Assembly: GCF_023156235.1 (NCBI RefSeq)
Contig: NZ_JAKZAI010000008.1
Coordinates: 62,001-126,000 of the forward strand
Direction of reading: 5' to 3'
From: Marinobacter goseongensis
Lineage (GTDB): Bacteria > Pseudomonadota > Gammaproteobacteria > Pseudomonadales > Oleiphilaceae
Length of the DNA stretch: 64,000 nt
Positions 8,022 through 17,100 of this stretch are shown piece after piece. The notes below the pieces were generated by a model. It did no database searches. It was not told the origin of the DNA and saw only the letters and a list, made by a program, of their open reading frames with translations. The number at the start of each line of letters is the position of its first letter. Position 1 is the first letter of the stretch. The translations under genes and the position numbers were made by a program.

Positions 8022-9119
8022 ATGGGTGTTTCACACTGGAAGGGGGTTGTCGCGGTGGCTCTTATGGTGCCGGCGGCAGTTCTTGCAAATGAAAATTTTC
8101 CGCTGAGCTATAGCTCGGTTGGCATTGAAGGCAGTTATGTGGATTCCGGTAACTCCCGGAATAAAGGCACGGTCAGCGACAACCTTGATAACTACGGCGA
8201 GCTCGGCCTGAACTTCACTCATCAGTTCAATCCCAATATCAGCATGTTGCTGCAAGGCAGCTACGCAGAGCCTGAAACCCGGACCACGGGCCTTGATGTG
8301 GACATGATGCGTTTTTCTCTGGGCGGTCGGGTTCACCCCGGCAAGTTCCGCCTGGGTGGCTGGCGTCCGTTTGGTGGCCTGGGATACAGCTACACCGACT
8401 TCGACGTGGATAGCACCGGCGCTTCCAAGACCGAAGATGCACTGTACCTGGAAGGTGGTTTGCAGCGCATGTTGTCGCAACGGTTCTTGGTGGAAGGCGG
8501 CATTCGCGCCCGCACCGAGCTTGAAGACGGCTACGTAGACGGCCAGTACTTCGCCGGTGTGGCTTTTCTGTTTGGTCGGGAGTACCCGGCTGCACCCAAA
8601 CGTGAAGTGGTGCTGGCAACCAAGAAAGAGCCCAAGATCGAGCCCCCCAAGGATTCCGACGGCGACGGCGTAATTGACCAACTCGACAAATGCCCGGATA
8701 CCCCACAAGGCGCCCTGGTTGATTCCGATGGTTGTGCCAAGGAACTGACTAAAGACATTCGGGAGACGCTCTACGTCGAGTTCGAGCTGGACAAAACCGA
8801 GGTGCGCAAGCAGTTCTACCCGGACATCAAAAAGCTGGCTGACGTGATGAAGCAGTACCCGAACAGCGCCATTCTTCTGGAGGGCCATACCGACAGCACC
8901 GGCTCTGCCGGCTACAACCAGGAGCTTTCGAAGAGCCGTGCTAACGCGGTCATGAAGGTTCTGATCAACGAGTTTTCCATTAGCTCGGATCGCATCAACA
9001 CCACCGGTATGGGCGAATCTCAACCGATTGCGTCTAACGGTACCGCTGAAGGGCGGATGCAGAATCGTCGTGTCGAGGCGATTGTATCCGGCCAATATTC
9101 AGAAATTATCAAAAAGTAA
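8022..9119 (+). CDS. OmpA-family outer membrane protein
   Basis: This 365-residue protein has a signal peptide (about residues 1-22, ending AVLAN), an N-terminal beta-barrel (about 25-190; alternating aromatic and polar strands, FLFG at its end), a calcium-type TSP3 segment (DSDGDGVIDQLDKCPDTP, near residue 207) and a C-terminal OmpA peptidoglycan-binding domain (about 245-360) with LEGHTDSTGSAGYNQELSKSR and NRRVEAIV. It would tie the outer membrane to peptidoglycan and may form a small pore. The next gene begins 18 bases downstream on the same strand and the first terminator comes after that gene, so the two are probably one operon. Confidence 0.93.
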   Translation: MGVSHWKGVVAVALMVPAAVLANENFPLSYSSVGIEGSYVDSGNSRNKGTVSDNLDNYGELGLNFTHQFNPNISMLLQGSYAEPETRTTGLDVDMMRFSLGGRVHPGKFRLGGWRPFGGLGYSYTDFDVDSTGASKTEDALYLEGGLQRMLSQRFLVEGGIRARTELEDGYVDGQYFAGVAFLFGREYPAAPKREVVLATKKEPKIEPPKDSDGDGVIDQLDKCPDTPQGALVDSDGCAKELTKDIRETLYVEFELDKTEVRKQFYPDIKKLADVMKQYPNSAILLEGHTDSTGSAGYNQELSKSRANAVMKVLINEFSISSDRINTTGMGESQPIASNGTAEGRMQNRRVEAIVSGQYSEIIKK

Positions 9120-9137
9120 GTCGCAGAGGACGCAATC

Positions 9138-11411
9138 ATGGTGACATCATCAAAATACTGGGTTCCGCTGGCACTCGTGTCAGCCATGGCGCTGGCCGGT
9201 TGCGGCGGCGGTAGTGGTGGTCCTGGCGACCCACGGCTCGACGTACCTTCCGATAACGGTGGGGACGGCGGAAACGTTGGCGGCGAACAGGAAACTTTCT
9301 GCACATCGGAAAGTACGGTTTTCGAAGTTGCCGAATTCGTACCGGCAGACGGAGAGCAGGGCGTTGAGCTCAACAAAAGCCTCAGGGTAACTTTTAATGC
9401 GGTGATCGATGAGGCATCGGTCAATCCGAACACGCTGCCTTTCACCATCGGTGGTGGCGCCAACCCGGTACCTGCAACCTACAACGTTCTTGGAACGGCG
9501 GTTGTGATCAACCCCGACCAGAATCTCCAGATCAACACCGACTACCAAGTAACCGCCACAACTGGGCTTCGCGCTCTGTGTGACGGAGAAGCAGATCTGA
9601 CCAAGAACCTGTTGGCGAACGAGTCATCCAGCTTTACGACGGGTGACCAATTCGATGGTCAGGGCCCCAGTGTTGTGGCGTCGTCGCCGCAAGATGGTGT
9701 GACGCTTGCGCCAGTGGATTCTGACATTCTGGTTGAATTCGATGAAGAGATTGACCCTGCTTCGGTCACAGCCAGCAACTTTACGGTGACTGAGGTCGGC
9801 GGAAATGGTGTGCCAGTTGCGGGCGTGCTCAGCCCGGTTGGCAACTCTGTCCGTTTCAATCCTAACGCCAACCTGAAGAGCCAGACGTTCTACGAAATTC
9901 AGGTCGATACCACGATTGCCGACCTCGCCGGAAATGCGCTTCTGCAGCAGGAAACGTTCACGTTCCGCACGGGTGGTTTGATCGTGCTTCTTAACCAGAG
10001 CGTGATTTCGCAGCTCGGACCGCTGGACGAGGGACTGAATGGACTGGGTGGTCTTCTGCTCGCGCCGCTGGCTTTCGGCAGTGAGGAAGACGGCCTCAAC
10101 AGTCTCGATAACCTGCTGCTGCTCCAGATTCCTCTGCTCAGTGGGTTGACTGACCTGCTCAGCGGTGCCGGTGGGCTTGATAACTTTAATGGCTTCCAGA
10201 CCACCACTGTGAATGGAACCGAGTTTACCGATTTTACGTCTGCACTCATTGCAGTCTGTGATCCGAAGTCAGTCACGACCGTCAGCCCCTCGGCAGATTG
10301 TGTTGTTGGTCTTGATCTCGGTCTGGACCTGACTCAGCTACAGAGCCTTGCTGACGCGTTTACGGGTGGCAATCCCGAACAGGTTCCGGCACTGATTCAG
10401 GCCTTGGCAGAAAGCTTCGCCTCCGGTGATTTCAACAACCTGCCACCGGAACTGTCCGATGTGCTGGGTGGCCAGTTGTTCCCGGTGGATGATGGCCTCG
10501 GTGTCGAGTTGCGTCTGGTGGATGACAGTAGCCTTCCGCTCCCGGCCGAGGCTGAAGATGCTCTGCTGACCGTGTTGAACGCTTTGAATGAGGTCCCGCT
10601 CATCGGTGATCTGTTGAACCAGACAGATGACAGACCCCTGGTCGACCTGGGGTTGCTGGAGGGTTCGTTACTGGGCCTCGACCTGGGTGCTCTGGCATCG
10701 CTGGACGTGCTTAGCGGCACTGAGCAGTTCATTGGCGAGAAGGGCGTGCTGAATCTTGGTGGCGCTCTGTTTGATCTGCTGCTGGACGGTCTTCCCGAGC
10801 CAGGTAATCCAGGTGTTCCGGGTAGCGATCTGCCGCTTTCCCCAGAGGACCTGCCGCTGATCGGCGACCTGTTGAACATGGAAGGTAACCCGCTGGATCC
10901 GGGCAGCCTGGGGCAGCTGGCAGAACTGCTGATGCTTCCGGACGATTTCGAGTTTGATCCGGCAACCCTGCCACTGATTGGCGACATTCTGGCGGCGCTG
11001 CCAAGCGACTTCCCTGGCGGCTTCCCTGATGGTGGCGCAGATCAGCTGCCGCTGATCGGCGACCTGATCCAGCTGCTGGACCCGTCGAACCTGGGCGATT
11101 TTGACGGCGGCGAACTCACCTCGATCCCGGTACTCGGTGATCTGGTTGAGCAGCTGCTGGCGCTCAGCGAAGGCGGAGCGAATCCCGAGGATCTGCCGTT
11201 GATCGGCGAGCTGATCACGCTGTTCCAAGGCGGTGATCTGGGCGGCGACAGTCCTCTGGGCCCGCTGACTGATCTACTGAACCCGGAGCAGCTGAACCCG
11301 GATCAGCTCACTGATCTGTTCGACCCGGAACAGCTGGCTGACCTGTCGGATCAGCTGGGTGGTATTCCGGTGCTGGGCGACCTGTTGGGCCTATTTCCAG
11401 TACCAGGTTAA
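9138..11411 (+). CDS. Large Ig-like lipoprotein with repeated LPLIGDLL motif
   Basis: This 757-residue predicted lipoprotein has the signal sequence and lipobox ALAGC (Cys near residue 22), then a Gly-rich linker. Two SbsA-type bacterial Ig-like domains follow (about residues 57-160 and 175-280, with typical phrases such as VEFDEEIDPASVTASNF and FYEIQVDTTIADLAGN). The C-terminal half is acidic, rich in Leu, Gly, Pro and Asp, almost without Lys, and carries seven copies of a [LIV]P[LV][IL]G[DE]-type motif. The Ig-like part suggests a surface or adhesion role and the repeats may form a solenoid; both are inferences. An AGAGGA element supports the ATG, and a strong terminator follows at 11430. 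The shared operon with OmpA suggests an envelope function. Confidence 0.8.
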   Translation: MVTSSKYWVPLALVSAMALAGCGGGSGGPGDPRLDVPSDNGGDGGNVGGEQETFCTSESTVFEVAEFVPADGEQGVELNKSLRVTFNAVIDEASVNPNTLPFTIGGGANPVPATYNVLGTAVVINPDQNLQINTDYQVTATTGLRALCDGEADLTKNLLANESSSFTTGDQFDGQGPSVVASSPQDGVTLAPVDSDILVEFDEEIDPASVTASNFTVTEVGGNGVPVAGVLSPVGNSVRFNPNANLKSQTFYEIQVDTTIADLAGNALLQQETFTFRTGGLIVLLNQSVISQLGPLDEGLNGLGGLLLAPLAFGSEEDGLNSLDNLLLLQIPLLSGLTDLLSGAGGLDNFNGFQTTTVNGTEFTDFTSALIAVCDPKSVTTVSPSADCVVGLDLGLDLTQLQSLADAFTGGNPEQVPALIQALAESFASGDFNNLPPELSDVLGGQLFPVDDGLGVELRLVDDSSLPLPAEAEDALLTVLNALNEVPLIGDLLNQTDDRPLVDLGLLEGSLLGLDLGALASLDVLSGTEQFIGEKGVLNLGGALFDLLLDGLPEPGNPGVPGSDLPLSPEDLPLIGDLLNMEGNPLDPGSLGQLAELLMLPDDFEFDPATLPLIGDILAALPSDFPGGFPDGGADQLPLIGDLIQLLDPSNLGDFDGGELTSIPVLGDLVEQLLALSEGGANPEDLPLIGELITLFQGGDLGGDSPLGPLTDLLNPEQLNPDQLTDLFDPEQLADLSDQLGGIPVLGDLLGLFPVPG
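10588..11390 (+). repeat. Seven copies of a P-[LV]-[IL]-G-[DE] protein repeat
   Basis: Copies encode EVPLIGDLL (about 10589), DLPLIGDLL (10848), TLPLIGDIL (10965), QLPLIGDLI (11043), SIPVLGDLV (11121), DLPLIGELI (11190) and GIPVLGDLL (11361). Spacing between the last five ranges from 69 to 171 bases, so the repeat unit is variable in length. Codons differ between copies, which argues for old duplications rather than recent slippage. Confidence 0.8.
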
Positions 11412-11429
11412 TACAGGCAGTTCGACCAA

Positions 11430-11460
11430 CAAAAAACCCGCCATCTGGCGGGTTTTTTGT
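11430..11460 (+). terminator. Rho-independent terminator of the ompA-lipoprotein operon
   Basis: The stem CCCGCC / GGCGGG with loop ATCT is flanked by an A-run on the left and a T-run on the right, so it can work in both directions. It lies between the lipoprotein stop (11411) and the stop of the convergent gene at 11482. Confidence 0.9.
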
Positions 11461-11481
11461 TGCCTTACCATTTTCGCTGGA

Positions 11482-11889
11482 TCAGCTTTCGACCAGGTCG
11501 TTCCAGGTATCCTGCTGCGACGATTCCGCTTCGATACAGAAGGCGCACAGGTCCTTGGGGCAGGTGTCCGGGTCGTGAATTACCATGCCGTGCACCACAT
11601 GCGGAGAATACGGTCTGCCTTCGTTGGGCCGCGTGAAGTTCAGGTACGCGGCAAGGGCGTCCATAGCGTCCTGTTCGGTAGGGTAAGGTCCGAGATCGTC
11701 TTTTTCACGGGTGCGGGCAAACCAGCCGATGGACGTCTCGACCATCCGCGACGACGCTCCGTGGTGCGTGACAGGTTCTTCCTTGCCGGAGACTGCGTCA
11801 GCTATCGGTTCTGGTTTTTGCTCTTCCGAAACTTTTTTGTCGCTCAGTCCCTGGCCGTCTTTTGAAAAAAAGGAAAAGAATTTAGCCAT
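11482..11889 (-). CDS. Hypothetical protein with a DUF6316-like segment
   Basis: This 135-residue soluble protein has a polar, low-complexity N-terminal 40 residues, then a segment GWFARTREKDDLGPYPTEQD followed by a helix (AMDALAAYLNF). That segment resembles the small domain annotated DUF6316 in pseudomonads (a tryptophan or tyrosine, TRE, then GP[FY]); this is from memory. The C-terminal part contains four clustered cysteine and histidine positions (HVVHGMVIHDPDTCPKDLCAFC), suggestive of metal binding. Transcription would pass through a conspicuous leader hairpin at 11907-11943. Function unknown. Confidence 0.65.
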   Translation of the reverse strand: MAKFFSFFSKDGQGLSDKKVSEEQKPEPIADAVSGKEEPVTHHGASSRMVETSIGWFARTREKDDLGPYPTEQDAMDALAAYLNFTRPNEGRPYSPHVVHGMVIHDPDTCPKDLCAFCIEAESSQQDTWNDLVES

Positions 11890-11895
11890 GTAACA

Positions 11896-11907
11896 CTCTT
11901 TAAAGAG
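11896..11907. promoter_or_regulatory. Perfect 12-base palindrome CTCTTTAAAGAG
   Basis: This symmetric AT-centred element lies 7 bases upstream of the minus-strand start at 11889. It directly abuts the larger hairpin at 11907-11943. It may be an operator or part of the 5' leader; on the minus strand the AAAGAG half lies near the expected ribosome-binding position. Confidence 0.3.
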
Positions 11908-11943
11908 CCACTATCCGTCGGGTTTTACACTACGGACAGTGGC
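11907..11943 (-). promoter_or_regulatory. Leader hairpin upstream of the 135-residue gene
   Basis: Twelve-base arms GCCACTATCCGT and ACGGACAGTGGC are separated by 13 bases. They have one mismatch as DNA, but on the minus-strand RNA that position becomes a G-U pair, so the RNA stem is complete. It would lie in the 5' untranslated region about 18 bases before the start codon. There is no T-run, so it is not a simple terminator. Confidence 0.45.
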
Positions 11944-11951
11944 AAAGGGTG

Positions 11952-11967
11952 TGAGCGATGTCGCTCA
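11952..11967. promoter_or_regulatory. Inverted repeat TGAGCGA-TG-TCGCTCA
   Basis: Seven-base perfect arms with a two-base centre lie in the 217-base gap between two minus-strand genes. Its spacing from the hairpin and start codon fits an operator in the promoter region of the gene ending at 11482. No cognate regulator is known. Confidence 0.3.
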
Positions 11968-12106
11968 TTGAGCCGGGAAGCTCGACGATTAATATGAGGT
12001 AAGTCAGGTGGGTTTTCAAGTCGTACTGTCCCTTATATACCAACATTTCCAGTGGCAACAGGCCAATGTTGTCGTCTGGTTTTGGACGGATATTTAGGCT
12101 GATTTT

Positions 12107-12604
12107 CTACCACCAGGCTTTTCCCCACATTTCGGGGTTGGCCCAATGGTCAGGGTTATTCCATGCCCGCTTGTGGTTGTAGGTGCTGATGTTGTAGGTG
12201 TACAGCGTCTGCGCATTGTCAGAGGCAGTGACTTCGGCGTGCCGACGGAATCCGAACCCTATGAAGTCGGTAAACGTCCAGCGGGCATCGTTCGTCACCA
12301 ACACGGCGATCTGATGCGTGCCGTAGTTACGGAGCTGGCCTAGCAGTGTTTCGCCGTCGTCGTGGGTCAGGTGCTCCAGAGTATCGGTAATCAGGGCAAG
12401 ATCCTGGGTCGACGGCAGTGGAAAAGCGCTGTTGGGCTCACTGGCGTTCAGTGTGGTCAGCGAGGCCCCGTCATGTTGCCGGCACCAGCGGTGCCCAAGC
12501 TCTTCTGCGATCTGGCCACAGGCGACCAGTGTTGACGGCTGGCAGGTGTCAATCAGGCGAGCCAGAGTCGCCTGTATTGTGGGAGTTGCTTCGGAATGAC
12601 TCAT
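12107..12604 (-). CDS. Degenerate methyltransferase-like protein (DUF6231-type)
   Basis: This 165-residue protein has the outline of a reduced class I methyltransferase fold: STLVACGQIAEEL takes the place of the glycine-rich SAM loop but lacks most glycines, and DLALITDTLEHLTHDDGETLLGQLRNYG resembles the acidic strand and helix after it. The C-terminus is rich in Trp, His and Asn (HKRAWNNPDHWANPEMWGKAWW). I think it belongs to the group annotated DUF6231, but am not certain. The ATG at 12604 overlaps the photolyase stop by four bases (ATGA), so it is translationally coupled to that gene. Catalytic activity seems unlikely. Confidence 0.7.
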   Translation of the reverse strand: MSHSEATPTIQATLARLIDTCQPSTLVACGQIAEELGHRWCRQHDGASLTTLNASEPNSAFPLPSTQDLALITDTLEHLTHDDGETLLGQLRNYGTHQIAVLVTNDARWTFTDFIGFGFRRHAEVTASDNAQTLYTYNISTYNHKRAWNNPDHWANPEMWGKAWW

Positions 12605-13974
12605 AATAGGGGCCAGTCTGCTGCATCCACGGTATGTAAGCCGACAGGCTGTTCCGCATGTCCGCCCCAACGGTCCACAAAGGTGCCTGTCGGGTCATAC
12701 TGATGTGTCTGCTTGTCGAGATTGAACTGCCGCAGGCCTCTGGGGTCAGCGCCGACGCCGGCGAGGTATTGCCAGTTGCCGTAATTGCTCGCTACATCAT
12801 AGTCGATCAGCTGCTCTTCAAACCAGGCAGCGCCGTAGCGCCAGTCCAGGCCCAGTTCGTTGATAAAACAGCTGGCGACCAATTGTCGCCCCCGGTTACT
12901 CATATAGCCGGTTTCCTGCAGCTGGTTCATTGCGGCATTCACAATGGGGTATTCGGTATTGCCTTCACACCAGGCTTTGAAGCGGTGACCGTAGAAGGTG
13001 GCGTGCCGGTGTTTGCGTTGCACGCCATCCCGGCGAAACAGGCTGGCGCCGTGTTTCAGCGCGTACCAGTAGAAGTACTCCCGCCACAGCAGTTCGAACC
13101 AGAGCCAGTAGGTGGATTCGTTTTTCGTTTCCCGTTCTTCATACTCGGTGATCGTGTCTGCCACTTCACGCACAGACAGGCAGCCGTTGGCGAGCCACGG
13201 CGAGAATTTGGACGACGCGTCCCAGCTGTCCAGGGCATTGCGGGTTTCCTTGTAGCGGTCGATGCTCTGGTTGCCATAAAGAAATGTCTGTAGACGCTCC
13301 AGTCCGGCAGGTTCACCCCCCGTGAATTTCAATCGGTGAAGCGGCTCTGCGATGAGCGGGCAGTCGCCGCGGTTATCCTCGGGGAAGCCTGGGGGCGGGG
13401 GCAGTGCGCTCATGGTGCGTATTCTCAGGCGCTCTGAGCAGCGCTCGCCGGTTTTCTCCACCCGCTTGCGAAACTGTGAAAATGTATCGGGCAGATCCTC
13501 CAGCGCTATGGGCAGCGAGCCCTCGGTGAACAGGCTCAGGGTCTCGAACTGCTGGAATACCACGCCGTTAAGCTGATCCCTGATACCTTGCCATTGAGCG
13601 GCTTCCTCTGTGCCGGGTTGCCGGGAGCGGATCACCCGATTGATGCGGTATTCGCGGACCAGTTGCGGAATCACCTGTTCCGGCTCTCCGAAGGCGATAT
13701 GCAGGCGTTGCCCGAGGGGACGCAGGCTGCGCTCGAGAGACATCAGACTTTGCCATAAAAACCGCCAGCGGTGCTTGCCCATAGCCCTGCTCTGCAGCGG
13801 GCCGGGCTTGAACCAGCGCGGGTCAACAACATAAACACAGAGCAGCATGTCCGAGCGGGAAGCGGCCAGTAAGGCGGCGTTGTCGTGTAATCGTAGATCC
13901 CGGGTAAACCAATAAAGCGTGTTCAAGCGTAGACCTGCCGTGTCCGGTTCGTTTCCATACTGTACGTTCACCAT
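12601..13974 (-). CDS. DASH-type cryptochrome / photolyase
   Basis: This 457-residue flavoprotein of the photolyase/cryptochrome superfamily has an N-terminal antenna-binding Rossmann domain (about 18-150; LYWFTRDLRLHDNAALL) and a C-terminal helical FAD domain (about 215-440). DASH-type features include YKETRNALDSWDASSKFSPW, WFELLWREYFYWY, GYMSNRGRQLVASCFINEL, WFEEQLIDYDVASNYGNWQ and GVGADPRG. Family members repair cyclobutane dimers, mainly in single-stranded or looped DNA, using blue light. It is the first gene of a two-gene unit with the methyltransferase-like protein and is divergent from frmA. Confidence 0.92.
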   Translation of the reverse strand: MVNVQYGNEPDTAGLRLNTLYWFTRDLRLHDNAALLAASRSDMLLCVYVVDPRWFKPGPLQSRAMGKHRWRFLWQSLMSLERSLRPLGQRLHIAFGEPEQVIPQLVREYRINRVIRSRQPGTEEAAQWQGIRDQLNGVVFQQFETLSLFTEGSLPIALEDLPDTFSQFRKRVEKTGERCSERLRIRTMSALPPPPGFPEDNRGDCPLIAEPLHRLKFTGGEPAGLERLQTFLYGNQSIDRYKETRNALDSWDASSKFSPWLANGCLSVREVADTITEYEERETKNESTYWLWFELLWREYFYWYALKHGASLFRRDGVQRKHRHATFYGHRFKAWCEGNTEYPIVNAAMNQLQETGYMSNRGRQLVASCFINELGLDWRYGAAWFEEQLIDYDVASNYGNWQYLAGVGADPRGLRQFNLDKQTHQYDPTGTFVDRWGGHAEQPVGLHTVDAADWPLL

Positions 13975-13989
13975 TGTATAAGCGATTAT

Positions 13990-15169
<1,180 letters not shown>

Positions 15170-15173
15170 GGAT

Positions 15174-16220
15174 TTAACGATCTGTCAGTTTGAGTTCAAT
15201 CCGCCGGTTTTGTTGCAAAGCGTCAGCTGAAGTGCCGTCGGCCACGGGGAAAAACTCCCCGAAACCGGCGGCCACCATCCGCCGCTCCGGTACGCCCTGT
15301 TCGGCGAGGTAGCGCACAACGGCCACCGCCCGGGCGGTGGAAAGCTCCCAGTTGGATGGGAAGCGCGGGGTGTTGATGGGAACCCGATCGGTGTGGCCAT
15401 CAATTCGCAGAATCCAGTCAATGTCGTCCGGAATGCGCTCCACCACGTCCAGCAAGACGCCCGCGAGTTTATCCAGCTTACGCTGCCCCTCCTCGCCCAG
15501 GTCGGCCGAACCGGAGGCAAACAACAGCTCCGAGGGCAGCAGGAAGCGATCTCCGACCACGCGAATGTTTTCGTTCTCCGCCAGGATGCGCCGCAACCGC
15601 GCGAAGAATTCCGATTGGTACTGTTGCAGTTCATTCACCCGCTCTGCCAGCAGGGTATTCAGGCGTCTGCTAATGTCCTTCAGTTCCGCCTCTTTGGCAG
15701 CGGTCTGTTGCTCCTGGAGTTCAAGAGCGGCAGCGATCTGCCGGAGCTGGTTCTCCAGTGCGGCAATCTGGTTGGATAAACGCAGGATCATCGCCTGCTG
15801 GCTTGCGGAAAGCTCGTCCTTCTCGTCCAGCGCCTGATCCCGGGCTGCTATGGTCTCGTTGAGCGCGGCCAGTTGCTCTTCCTGTCCCTTCTTTTCCGCA
15901 GTGGTCTGCATTAACTGGTTACGCACACTGTCAAAACGGCCCTGCAACTGCTGGTTGCGCTCCAGGCTGGCGTCCAGCTGGCTGGCGAGCACGGTGCTTC
16001 TCTCTCCTTCCAGGCCCAGCAGGCGGGAAATGTCGTTCAGGCGGTCGTTGAGCTTTGCCAGCTCAAGGTTGCGGTCGGACAGGGTCTGGGACAGGTACAG
16101 TTGGCTGACCACGTAGATCAGCAGCATGAAGATGATCAGCATCAGCAGGGCGGACAGGGCATCCACATACCCCGGCCAGACATTGACCGTGCTGCGGCTG
16201 CGGCGGCGGGAGCCAATCAC
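15174..16220 (-). CDS. MotB/OmpA-like peptidoglycan-binding stator protein
   Basis: This 348-residue protein has a single N-terminal membrane segment (about 22-45) with an acidic residue at its start (Asp20 in GYVDALSALLMLIIF), matching the proton-carrying Asp of MotB, ExbD and TolR proteins. A long coiled coil (about 50-190; repeated Leu, Gln, Glu and Ala) leads to a C-terminal OmpA-like domain (about 215-345) with LRIDGHTDRVPI and QQNRRIELKL. It would act with the MotA-like protein encoded six bases upstream as an ion-driven stator pair attached to peptidoglycan. No flagellar or Tol genes are nearby, so its mechanical output is unknown. Confidence 0.85.
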   Translation of the reverse strand: MIGSRRRSRSTVNVWPGYVDALSALLMLIIFMLLIYVVSQLYLSQTLSDRNLELAKLNDRLNDISRLLGLEGERSTVLASQLDASLERNQQLQGRFDSVRNQLMQTTAEKKGQEEQLAALNETIAARDQALDEKDELSASQQAMILRLSNQIAALENQLRQIAAALELQEQQTAAKEAELKDISRRLNTLLAERVNELQQYQSEFFARLRRILAENENIRVVGDRFLLPSELLFASGSADLGEEGQRKLDKLAGVLLDVVERIPDDIDWILRIDGHTDRVPINTPRFPSNWELSTARAVAVVRYLAEQGVPERRMVAAGFGEFFPVADGTSADALQQNRRIELKLTDR

Positions 16221-16226
16221 GGCCGG

Positions 16227-16958
16227 CTACTCGGTTTGCTGCCGTGGATCGTCAACGTAATCTACCAGATTGGTGACGCTGGTCAGCCATTCTTCGAGGC
16301 CGTCGTAGAAACGGTTCTGGGCATGGCCCGCCTGAATATCCATGAAGCCGAGGATCAGCGAACCTCCGAGCCCGAGCAGGGACGAGCTGAAGGCGGTGCC
16401 CATGCCCTGAAGCGGCGTTTGCAGGCCCGCCTGCAGATCGGCGAACACGACGCCGAAGTCGCCCTGGTCCATATTGAGGTTGGTGATGACATCGCCCACG
16501 GCATTGATGGTGCCGAGTAAGCCCCAGAAGGTGCCCAGCAATCCGAGGAATATCAGCAGGCTGATGAAGTAACGGGTGATTTCCCGCTGCTCGTCCATCC
16601 GCGAGTGGATGCCGTCCAGCACCGTACGCAGGGACAATGTGGAGAGCGTAAAACGATCGCGCTTGAATTCGTCGCCCAGCTGGCGCGCCAGCGGTTTCAG
16701 CAGGCGCGGCTCCTGCAGCACCGACAGCCCGGCATTGCCGGTGCGGAACTGGGCAATCCAGCGCAGCTCGGGAAACAGAATGATGACCTGGCGGTAGGTC
16801 AGAGCGATGCCAATGATCAGCACACCCACGATCAGCAGGTTGAAGACCCAGTTGGCCATAAACGCTGTGGTCAGCGGCGCATGGATGAGAGCGCACACCA
16901 CAACCACCACAGCAAGGAAGAGTGTCATCCAGAACAAGGTGTGCTTGGGGTTGCTCAT
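16227..16958 (-). CDS. MotA/TolQ/ExbB-type proton channel protein
   Basis: This is a 243-residue inner-membrane protein with two N-terminal membrane segments (about 8-30 and 36-55), a cytoplasmic region (about 60-130) and two more segments (about 135-155 and 185-210). The stretch LLIFLGLLGTFWGLLGTINAVGDV and the later GMGTAFSSSLLGLGGSLILGF carry the conserved Gly, Thr and Leu pattern of the MotA/TolQ/ExbB family. The ATG at 16958 is preferred; a GTG at 17003 would add 15 residues without support. It precedes its presumed MotB-like partner by six bases, so the two are co-transcribed. The neighbouring genes give no function. Confidence 0.85.
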   Translation of the reverse strand: MSNPKHTLFWMTLFLAVVVVVCALIHAPLTTAFMANWVFNLLIVGVLIIGIALTYRQVIILFPELRWIAQFRTGNAGLSVLQEPRLLKPLARQLGDEFKRDRFTLSTLSLRTVLDGIHSRMDEQREITRYFISLLIFLGLLGTFWGLLGTINAVGDVITNLNMDQGDFGVVFADLQAGLQTPLQGMGTAFSSSLLGLGGSLILGFMDIQAGHAQNRFYDGLEEWLTSVTNLVDYVDDPRQQTE

Positions 16959-17100
16959 GTGCACCGCCTGCCTGTTTGCGAGGGTATGAAAAACATAGCA
17001 CACCAGCCGGTATTGACCAGCCGCGACGAGGCCACAGGGGAAAACGGTGCCACGATCGGTTAGGCTTTAGCGACACCAACAGCCACAAGAACCAGAGACG

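Noticed and set aside
8031..9095. 354-residue frame on the minus strand
   Set aside because: Antisense shadow of the OmpA-family gene, which has a signal peptide, TSP3 and OmpA motifs.
10588..11390. CRISPR-like or tandem DNA repeat
   Set aside because: Repetition is at protein level with variable spacing and divergent codons inside an open reading frame; there are no uniform repeats or spacers.
15174..16958. Zorya-type defence system
   Set aside because: The pair resembles ZorA/ZorB in general architecture, but no ZorC, ZorD or ZorE-like gene lies nearby; neighbours are frmA and a thioesterase.
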